From NCBI GenBank assembly GCA_937907495.1, contig CALESS010000217.1, positions 1 through 5,558 of the forward strand: a stretch of 5,558 nt of DNA, written 5' to 3'. Shown here one piece after another: positions 1 through 5,558 of the stretch. A program made the translations under genes and the position numbers. The stretch comes from an uncultured Anaerolineaceae bacterium (GTDB lineage: Bacteria > Chloroflexota > Anaerolineae > Anaerolineales > Anaerolineaceae). Positions within the stretch are counted from its first letter, which is position 1. Every line of letters starts with the position of its first letter. The notes under the pieces were generated by a model that was not told the origin of the DNA, searched no databases, and saw only the letters and a list, made by a program, of their open reading frames with translations.

Positions 1-125
1 GCAGGGGGGACGGTCCGGGAGGGCGCGCTGGCAAGGGCTTCCAGCAGATGCATGCCCTCTTCCGCAGTGATCTTGCCTTCCTGTACCATGTGTAGAATTT
101 GCAGCCGTTCCTCGCTGGTGGACAT
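1..125 (-). CDS. SHOCT-like domain protein, N-terminal fragment (runs off left edge)
   Basis: Only the first 41 codons are inside the window; the gene continues past the left edge. I translated it by hand. It begins MSTSEERLQILHMVQEGKIT, followed by a second amphipathic helix with AEEGMHLLEAL, then a Ser/Pro-rich stretch. The pattern EERLxIL-MVxEGKITxEE-xxLLEAL is that of the short SHOCT-like helical hairpin at the N-terminus of many bacterial proteins, often ahead of a DUF4097/LiaX-like adhesin domain or a membrane segment. In that family it is thought to mediate oligomerisation. What follows the hairpin here cannot be seen. The start at 125 is supported by an AAGGA Shine-Dalgarno on the minus strand (131-135), 5 nt before the ATG. 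It lies 8 nt after the stop of the YbjN-like gene, so the two are probably co-transcribed. The domain call is fairly secure; the function of the full protein is unknown. Confidence 0.75.
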   Translation of the reverse strand, partial: MSTSEERLQILHMVQEGKITAEEGMHLLEALASAPSRTVPP

Positions 126-133
126 CTTCTTCC

Positions 134-574
134 TTACGCGTTGTTTTCCAAAACTTTGATCAGGGTTCCTTCAAATTGGTCGCATTGTTCGATGAGAACG
201 CTGACAATGTTGACCAGGTACTGGCGGTCCAGGTGGGCCAGTTCCACGTTGTGCATCACGGAAAAAACCAGCTTTTTCTCAATCTCCTGCAGGCACCAGA
301 AGCCAATTTTATGGCGGGCGTTGACCTTCAACAGGACGGTGGAGAGGTAGTGTGGAATGTTGTCTTCGCTTTCAAAGACAGCCATGGATTGGACGGAGAA
401 CTCCAGCGTGCCATCGAAGCGCAAAATGCGCAGCACCTGGGTGCGACCGGAGGACATGCCGAAGTGCAGCACGGCCCCGGTTTCATTGATTTCATCCAAC
501 GACCACTGCATGGTTTCAGCGGTTTCACGGATGAGCGCCTCAAACCCGGCGCCAGAGAAAGAATTTTCGCTCAT
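134..574 (-). CDS. Small YbjN-like / type III chaperone-fold protein, function unknown
   Basis: This is a complete soluble protein of 146 residues, or 147 if the ATG at 577 is used. No signal peptide or membrane segment is visible. It has an N-terminal amphipathic helix (about residues 11-24), alternating strands (about 34-68, including LRILRFDGTLEFSV), a helix with YLSTVLLKVNARHKIGFW (78-94), another strand pair, and a C-terminal helix (about 117-134). The helix-strand-helix order, the 'LLKVNARHKIGFW' element in the place of the usual 'LNxLNxxxxxGxF', and the length resemble the YbjN superfamily, which shares the fold of type III secretion chaperones. In other bacteria such proteins are loosely described as regulators or binding partners, without a defined reaction. 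Cys95 and Cys132 show no metal-site arrangement. It appears to head a short unit with the SHOCT-like gene 8 nt downstream. The coding call is firm; the family call is pattern-based and moderate. Confidence 0.7.
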   Translation of the reverse strand: MSENSFSGAGFEALIRETAETMQWSLDEINETGAVLHFGMSSGRTQVLRILRFDGTLEFSVQSMAVFESEDNIPHYLSTVLLKVNARHKIGFWCLQEIEKKLVFSVMHNVELAHLDRQYLVNIVSVLIEQCDQFEGTLIKVLENNA

Positions 575-580
575 CATTCA

Positions 581-584
581 CCTT
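581..584 (-). promoter_or_regulatory. Shine-Dalgarno deciding the start of the YbjN-like gene
   Basis: The minus strand reads AAGGTGAATGATGAGC here, with two tandem ATG codons at 577 and 574. AAGG is 3 nt from the first ATG, which is too close for normal initiation, and 6 nt from the second, which is close to ideal. The ATG at 574 is therefore preferred. The resulting proteins differ by a single methionine. Confidence 0.5.
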
Positions 585-593
585 GTTGAGATC

Positions 594-620
594 ATTTTAA
601 CATGAATCGCAGAGAATCCA
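594..620 (-). promoter_or_regulatory. Weak candidate promoter for the YbjN-like/SHOCT-like unit
   Basis: The minus strand carries TGTTAAAAT, an extended -10 type element (TG, one base, then TAAAAT at 599-594). The best -35-like hexamer is TGGATT (620-615), which matches TTGACA at only three positions and has a short 15-nt spacer. If used, transcription would start near 587, leaving a very short leader of about 13 nt that still includes the ribosome-binding site. This is the only sizeable non-coding gap in the window, which is the main support. The assignment is speculative. Confidence 0.25.
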
Positions 621-636
621 TACCATTTGACTCATG
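601..636. repeat. Imperfect inverted repeat in the 87-nt intergenic gap
   Basis: Arms CATGAATC (601-608) and GACTCATG (629-636) are inverted copies with one mismatch, separated by 20 nt. A short direct repeat GAATC also occurs at 604-608 and 614-618, exactly 10 bp apart. The inverted repeat lies just upstream of the candidate -10 element and could be an operator. It lacks a GC-rich stem and T-tract, so it is not a convincing terminator. An 8-bp imperfect repeat can arise by chance. Confidence 0.25.
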
Positions 637-664
637 TTATCTGCCGCTCACCTCATTCCAGCCC

Positions 665-1267
665 TCAGGAAGTCTCCTCCCACTTTTTGACGGCGGCCTT
701 TAAGGCGGCGCGGATTTCTTCATCCGGCACTTCCTCAATGCTATTAAAGTGCTCTACGCCCACCAGCACGGTGACACCCAGCGTGGGGTCTTGTTGCAGG
801 CTGATGCTGCGCTCTGCCAGCGGGGTTCCGGCGGTCATCTGGCGGAAGATGGCATTAACCTGTTCAATGATGCTGAGCGGGGCGGCGGGCTTTTTGCTGG
901 CGGAAGGCGGAACAGGCTCGGCGGGAAAGGCGGCAGGGGCGGCCGGGATGGGCTTCTGCGGGCCGGGCTTCTGGGGCGCGGCCGGGGGTTCGGCAGGCGG
1001 TGGTGCGGTGGGTTGAGCCGGAGCCGCAACGGACGATTCAGCCGGGGGCGCCAGGGGAGGGGCAGGTACGGGCAGCGGGGGTTCCATGGCCAGGGCGGGC
1101 GGCTCGGTGGGTTCTTCTTCCAGCAGTTCGAGTTCCGGCGCTGCTTCCTCGTTTTCCAGGCTGCGATGTTGGCGATTGGCCCAGGCGCTGCCGAGCAAGA
1201 ACCCGAGCAGCAAGCCCCCCAACCCAAATAATACAGAAACCAGGATGATCACTTGTGATGGCTGCAT
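665..1267 (-). CDS. Membrane-anchored Pro/Ala-rich protein with small C-terminal domain, function unknown
   Basis: The 200-residue protein has three parts. Residues about 5-29 form one hydrophobic segment (VIILVSVLFGLGGLLLGFLLG), followed by basic NRQHR, which by the positive-inside rule suggests a cytoplasmic C-terminus. Residues about 38-130 are a low-complexity linker, first acidic (many Glu around 39-53), then rich in Pro and Ala with PAP/APP repeats. Residues about 131-200 look folded: a helix (SIIEQVNAIFRQM), a strand pair around LGVTVLVGVEHF, and a C-terminal helix (DEEIRAALKAAVKKWEE). I recognise no family. The start at 1267 has GGGAG 8 nt upstream, lying inside the last mutM codons, and only 3 nt separate the mutM stop from this ATG, so translational coupling is likely. 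The linker resembles those of TonB-like or divisome proteins, but no diagnostic domain supports either. It is followed by the largest gap in the window, so it probably ends this operon. Confidence 0.85.
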   Translation of the reverse strand: MQPSQVIILVSVLFGLGGLLLGFLLGSAWANRQHRSLENEEAAPELELLEEEPTEPPALAMEPPLPVPAPPLAPPAESSVAAPAQPTAPPPAEPPAAPQKPGPQKPIPAAPAAFPAEPVPPSASKKPAAPLSIIEQVNAIFRQMTAGTPLAERSISLQQDPTLGVTVLVGVEHFNSIEEVPDEEIRAALKAAVKKWEETS

Positions 1268-1270
1268 GTT

Positions 1271-2095
1271 TTAATCTCCCTGTGGCTGGCAGATGGGACA
1301 AAAATGGGTGGAGCGCTGTGCCACGAGGATGCGCTGCACCACGGCTCCGCAGGCCGGGCATGGCTGTCCGCTGCGGCCATAGACGTGAAAATAATTCTGA
1401 AAATCCCCGCCCCGGTAAACCCAATCAATGCTGGCACCATTGCGCCGGATGCCCTCCTGCAGGGCGGCACGGATGGATTCCAGCAGACGGGCGGCCGCGG
1501 ATTCATCCAGCCGGTTGGCAGGGGTGAGGGGGTGCAGGCCGGCCCGGTGCAGGGCTTCATCGGTGTAGATGTTGCCCAACCCCGCCAGGAAGGTTTGATC
1601 GAGCAGCAGCGGTTTGAGGGCGCGGCGGCTGGTTTGCAGGCGGATGTGGAATTCAGCAGCGGAGAAATCTTCCGCCAGGGGCTCCGGGCCCAGGTGAGCC
1701 GTCAGGCTGGCAGGGTCATCCGTGAGCCAGGCACGGCCAAACTTGCGGGTATCGTTGAAAGCCAGCCGCAGCCCATCCGTAAAGTTGAGCAGCAGCCGAT
1801 CGTGCTTTTGGATCGCTTCGCTGGCCGGTTCCACCCGCAAATCACCGCTCATGCGCAGGTGGATGAGCAGGGTATCGCGCTCCAGGTGAATTTGGATCAG
1901 CTTGGCGCGGCGGGAGAGGTGTTGGATGGTTTGGCCCGGCAGGCGCTGGAGAAATTCGGCAGCGGAAGGCGCGGCCAGGGTGTTGCCCCACAAGAGGCTG
2001 GCAGAGCTTACCCGGCGCCCGGGGAGAGATTGGCCGCCGCGCCCGCCTGCTTGCAGTGCCCGCACAATGGTTTCCACTTCCGGGAGTTCAGGCAT
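1271..2095 (-). CDS. mutM: Formamidopyrimidine-DNA glycosylase (Fpg/MutM)
   Basis: This bifunctional base-excision repair enzyme removes 8-oxoguanine and formamidopyrimidines and nicks the resulting abasic site. At 274 residues it is normal length for the family. All hallmarks are present: N-terminal MPELPEVE with the catalytic proline (residue 2 before Met removal) and Glu3; a conserved lysine in RRAK (Lys65); HLRMSG (79-84); DTRKFG (115-120); the helix-two-turn-helix with GLGNIYTDE (172-180); and a C-terminal zinc finger Cys246-x2-Cys249-x16-Cys266-x2-Cys269 with the conserved Arg261 just before the last cysteine pair. It should therefore be active. Only 3 nt separate it from the prs stop and I see no Shine-Dalgarno at normal distance, so translation probably depends on ribosomes finishing prs. 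The next gene begins 3 nt after its stop. Nei is excluded by the PELPEVE start and by the residue pattern matching Fpg. Confidence 0.97.
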   Translation of the reverse strand: MPELPEVETIVRALQAGGRGGQSLPGRRVSSASLLWGNTLAAPSAAEFLQRLPGQTIQHLSRRAKLIQIHLERDTLLIHLRMSGDLRVEPASEAIQKHDRLLLNFTDGLRLAFNDTRKFGRAWLTDDPASLTAHLGPEPLAEDFSAAEFHIRLQTSRRALKPLLLDQTFLAGLGNIYTDEALHRAGLHPLTPANRLDESAAARLLESIRAALQEGIRRNGASIDWVYRGGDFQNYFHVYGRSGQPCPACGAVVQRILVAQRSTHFCPICQPQGD

Positions 2096-2098
2096 GGT

Positions 2099-3091
2099 CT
2101 ATTCGTTGAACATCTCACCGACGCTGCGGCCCTCATGGGCCCGCAGGATGACCTCGCCGATCAGCGGGGCTACGGAAAGCACTTTCAGCCGGTCGCCAAA
2201 GAAGGCGCGCTTCTCCGCGGAGATGGGGATGGTATCCGTGGTGATGAACTGGGTGACGGGCATGGCGGAGAGGCGTTCGGCGGCATTGGCAGAGAGAACG
2301 GGGTGGACAAAGACGATGTAGATGTTGCGGGCGCCCTTCTCCTTCAGCAGCCGCACTGCCTGCACCATCGAGCCACCGGTATCCACCTCGTCATCCACCA
2401 GGATGACATCTTTGCCATTGGCATCGCCAATGAGGGAAAGCGCCTGGGCCTTGGAATCGTTGGCTACCCGGCGCTTCTCAATGAAGGTGAGGGGGATGTT
2501 TAACCCGGCGGCATAGTTGCGGGCTTTTTTGGCAAAGCCCAGGTCGGCGGTAGCCACCACCGGGTCCACCATCTGGGGCTTGATGGACTTGAGGTAATCC
2601 ACGAGGATGTAGAAGGCGGTCAGCACATCACCGGGGATGGAGAAAAAGCCCTGGATTTGCCCGGCGTGAAGATCGAGGGTGATGTAACGGTCAGCGCCGG
2701 CTACTTCAATTAAATCTGCCACCAACCGGGCGGTAATCGGGATGCGTGGCTGGTCTTTTTTGTCCGAGCGGGCATAGCACAGGTAAGGCACCACCGCCGT
2801 GATGCGGGCGGCTGAATCCAGGCGCAGGGTCTGGATCATGATCAGCAATTCCATCAGGTTGTTGTGGACGGGGACCGAAGTAGTCTGGATGATAAAGCAA
2901 TCCTGGCCGCGGACGCTGGTGTGCAATTTGACCAGCACGTTATCGTTGGCAAAAGTCACGATATCCCGCGGGCAGAGGGATTGGTTGAGGTAGCGGGCGA
3001 TGCTGTCCGCCAGATCCGGGCAGGATGTACCGGCGTATAACTTTACATCTCCATAACGCAAGCGCTCCAGGCGCGGGTGGAAAGTAGGCAT
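2099..3091 (-). CDS. prs: Ribose-phosphate pyrophosphokinase (PRPP synthetase), divergent form
   Basis: The enzyme family makes 5-phosphoribosyl-1-diphosphate from ribose-5-phosphate and ATP, the precursor of nucleotides, His and Trp. At 330 residues the protein is slightly longer than the usual 310-320 because of about 14 extra N-terminal residues before the first strand. Clear family signatures are SVRGQDCFIIQ (59-69), NLMELLIMI (78-86), YARSDKKD (106-113), PITARLVADLIEVAGAD (118-134), DLHAGQIQGFF (140-150), the catalytic-loop Lys in EKRR (205-208) and the PRPP-binding loop DDEVDTGGS (233-241). Several normally strict positions differ: FANDN (47-51) replaces FSDGE or FSNQE, VHNN replaces VNDN, TADLGF (181-186) replaces SPDxGG, and the loop has EVDTGGS rather than the usual MIDTGGT. 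The core catalytic residues appear kept, so activity is likely but regulation or kinetics may differ. GAGG lies 9 nt before the ATG. The gene sits 18 nt after the GNAT gene and 3 nt before mutM. Confidence 0.93.
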   Translation of the reverse strand: MPTFHPRLERLRYGDVKLYAGTSCPDLADSIARYLNQSLCPRDIVTFANDNVLVKLHTSVRGQDCFIIQTTSVPVHNNLMELLIMIQTLRLDSAARITAVVPYLCYARSDKKDQPRIPITARLVADLIEVAGADRYITLDLHAGQIQGFFSIPGDVLTAFYILVDYLKSIKPQMVDPVVATADLGFAKKARNYAAGLNIPLTFIEKRRVANDSKAQALSLIGDANGKDVILVDDEVDTGGSMVQAVRLLKEKGARNIYIVFVHPVLSANAAERLSAMPVTQFITTDTIPISAEKRAFFGDRLKVLSVAPLIGEVILRAHEGRSVGEMFNE

Positions 3092-3109
3092 GGGTCTAAT
3101 TCCTCGCTC

Positions 3110-3646
3110 TCACTGGTTTTGCCATTCCGAACGCAGGATGGACATCAGGTGCTCGTCGTAGTATTTGCCATCCTGAAAAAGATTATCCCGCAGGGTGCCC
3201 TCGTGGACGAAGCCAACGGCTTCATACGAGCGAATGGCGCGCGGGTTGTTGGCGTGCACCTCCAACTGGATGCGGTGCAGGTTGAGGGTCTCGAAGCCAA
3301 ACTGGACGATCAGGCGCATGGCTTTTCTGCCGTAGCCCTGGCTCCAATATTGCTTTTCGCCGATGAAGATGCCCACTTCGCCGCCGCGGTTGATCCAATC
3401 AATGCTGTTGAAGCCGATATTGCCGATGAAGACCCAGCCTTGCGGGCTTTCAATTTCGATGGCCATGGGGCGGGTGGCCGGGTCGCGGTCTTTCAGCCGG
3501 GCGAACCAGGCCTGCTCCATATCCAACCCCAGGGGGTAGATGAGGCGCAGGTGTTTGTAAACCTCCGGGTCGTTAAGCCATTCTACGAAGCGGGGGAGGT
3601 CGCTCTCTTCGATTGCCCGCAGCCGGATGCCATCACCGAGGATCAT
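3110..3646 (-). CDS. GNAT-family N-acetyltransferase, RimJ/RimL type
   Basis: This 178-residue protein matches the acetyl-CoA-dependent N-acetyltransferase fold of the RimJ/RimL/SpeG branch in length and motif order. The N-terminus IRLRAIEESDLPRFVEWLND (7-26) is the typical 'R-x-x-x-x-D-x-x-x-x-x-x-W' opening. IGNIGFNSIDWINRGGEVGIFIGE (74-97) gives strands 3-4. WSQGYGRKAM (101-110) is motif A, the pyrophosphate-binding loop in Q-G-x-G-x form. LNLHRIQLEVHANNPRAIRSYEAVGF (121-146) is motif B with the conserved Asn, Ser and Tyr. The C-terminus has EGTLRDNLFQDGKYYDEHLMSIL, also typical. The acceptor could be a protein N-terminus, an amine or an antibiotic; sequence alone does not decide. A perfect AGGAGG precedes the ATG by 4 nt. 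It sits 12 nt after aspS and 18 nt before prs, so it is probably co-transcribed with both. Confidence 0.93.
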   Translation of the reverse strand: MILGDGIRLRAIEESDLPRFVEWLNDPEVYKHLRLIYPLGLDMEQAWFARLKDRDPATRPMAIEIESPQGWVFIGNIGFNSIDWINRGGEVGIFIGEKQYWSQGYGRKAMRLIVQFGFETLNLHRIQLEVHANNPRAIRSYEAVGFVHEGTLRDNLFQDGKYYDEHLMSILRSEWQNQ

Positions 3647-3650
3647 TCAG

Positions 3651-3656
3651 CCTCCT
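3651..3656 (-). promoter_or_regulatory. Consensus Shine-Dalgarno of the GNAT gene
   Basis: The minus strand reads AGGAGG followed by CTGA and the ATG at 3646. It is the strongest ribosome-binding site in the window and fits in the 12-nt gap after aspS. It fixes the GNAT start, although the 4-nt spacing is on the short side. Confidence 0.6.
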
Positions 3657-3658
3657 GT

Positions 3659-4978
<1,320 letters not shown>

Positions 4979-5001
4979 ATTCTTCTCTCTCTAAAACAAG
5001 T

Positions 5002-5558
5002 TTATCGTGCCTCCACGGCCGCGGCCAGCCGCTGGGCGGCCTGGGCGGGTGAGACCTGGCGATCATACACAGATTGTAAAACTTGCTGCATTCGTTCGCT
5101 TCCGCCAGATTCTTGCCAGCGGGTGTGAAGGGCGTTCAGCAGCAGGTGCTGCACTTCATCCCGCAGCCGCAGGCGGCGGCGCTCTTCTAGCTCTCCGCTG
5201 GCTTGCAGGTGGGCGGCGTGCTGTTCGATGGCATCTGCCACGGCAGCGATTCCCACCTCCCCGGTGGCGATTGTCTTCAGCACCGGTGGCAGCCAGAAAT
5301 CGCCGGATTGCAGCGGGGTCTGGGGGCCGGTCTGATCATGGTGCCCCAGGGTGGTTTCCAGGCGGCGGGTTGGGTGGCCGAATTCCAGCATATTGCGCAG
5401 CGCCCGTTCGGTGTTTTCCACACCGGGCCGGTCCGCCTTGTTGATGACCAGGATATCGGCGATTTCCAAAATGCCGGCCTTGATCGCCTGGATGTCATCG
5501 CCGAGGCCGGGGGCTTCCACCACCAGGGTGGTGTAAGCCAGGCGGGCGATATCCACCT
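5002..5558 (-). CDS. meaB: MeaB/ArgK-type GTPase, C-terminal part (start lies beyond right edge)
   Basis: The reading frame is open to the window edge, so this is the C-terminal 185 or so residues of a protein normally near 320-330. The apparent start at 5556 is a GTG inside the conserved G3-region segment (VGQSEVDIA in the family; VDIARL seen here), so it is an internal valine. Visible family features are VVEAPGLGDDIQAIKAGILEIADI (12-35), the G4 motif NKAD (39-42), a PPVLKTIAT segment (about 90-98) that precedes GxG-like helices, and a long charged C-terminal helix (ELEERRRLRLRDEV) followed by the dimerisation arm. MeaB proteins are P-loop GTPases that load and protect the adenosylcobalamin enzyme methylmalonyl-CoA mutase; the old name 'LAO/AO transport ATPase ArgK' refers to the same family. 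The mutase genes, if adjacent, would lie to the right. The insert between NKAD and PPV is fairly long and His/Gln/Pro-rich. The P-loop cannot be seen. Confidence 0.9.
   Translation of the reverse strand, partial: VDIARLAYTTLVVEAPGLGDDIQAIKAGILEIADILVINKADRPGVENTERALRNMLEFGHPTRRLETTLGHHDQTGPQTPLQSGDFWLPPVLKTIATGEVGIAAVADAIEQHAAHLQASGELEERRRLRLRDEVQHLLLNALHTRWQESGGSERMQQVLQSVYDRQVSPAQAAQRLAAAVEAR

Noticed and set aside
176..589. Plus-strand open frame of 137 codons opposite the YbjN-like gene
   Set aside because: The minus-strand frame has a good ribosome-binding site, operon spacing and a globular-protein pattern; the plus-strand frame has none of these.
601..636. Rho-independent terminator after the mutM operon
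   Set aside because: The inverted repeat is imperfect and AT-rich, has a 20-nt loop, and is not followed by a T-tract in the minus-strand direction.
749..1231. Gly/Arg-rich plus-strand open frame resembling an RNA-binding RGG protein
   Set aside because: The Gly/Arg richness is the reverse complement of the Pro/Ala-coding linker of the membrane-anchored protein on the other strand.
1304..2503. Plus-strand open frame of 399 codons
   Set aside because: It lies antisense across both mutM and prs, which are certain genes with complete motifs. Its protein has no family signature and its composition (Gly, Gln, Ala, Asp rich) is that of a shadow of a GC-biased coding strand.
5554..5556. GTG as the start codon of the MeaB-like gene
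   Set aside because: It falls within the conserved VGQSEVDIA-type segment, so it encodes an internal valine. The frame is open to the window edge and the P-loop half of the protein would be missing.

Overview
The window is a single block of eight genes, all on the minus strand, with one non-coding gap of more than 25 bases. It reads as ordinary chromosomal housekeeping DNA from a fairly GC-rich bacterium. No mobile element, phage gene, CRISPR array, tRNA or rRNA is visible. Three things suggest a Chloroflexota lineage such as Anaerolineae: an archaeal-type aspartyl-tRNA synthetase in a bacterial context, a divergent PRPP synthetase, and small YbjN-like and SHOCT-like proteins. This placement is an inference and has not been checked by a search.

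In the direction of transcription (high to low coordinates), the layout starts with the C-terminal half of a MeaB/ArgK-type GTPase, whose start lies beyond the right edge. An archaeal-type AspRS (aspS), a RimJ/RimL-type GNAT acetyltransferase, a divergent ribose-phosphate pyrophosphokinase (prs) and the DNA glycosylase Fpg (mutM) follow. The last gene of this run encodes a membrane-anchored, proline/alanine-rich protein of unknown function. Gaps within the run are 23, 12, 18, 3 and 3 nt, so co-transcription is likely and translational coupling is probable around mutM. An 87-nt gap (578-664 before the upstream-most start, 575-664 with the preferred start) carries a weak promoter candidate and an imperfect inverted repeat. 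It precedes a second short unit: a YbjN-like protein and, 8 nt later, the N-terminus of a SHOCT-like protein that runs off the left edge.

The genes do not form one pathway. They cover cobalamin-enzyme maintenance (MeaB), translation (AspRS), acyl transfer (GNAT), nucleotide precursor supply (Prs) and oxidative DNA damage repair (Fpg). The points most worth a second look are the tRNA specificity of the AspRS, the altered active-site motifs of the PRPP synthetase, and the uncharacterised membrane protein coupled to mutM. I found no convincing evidence of an undescribed multi-gene system.
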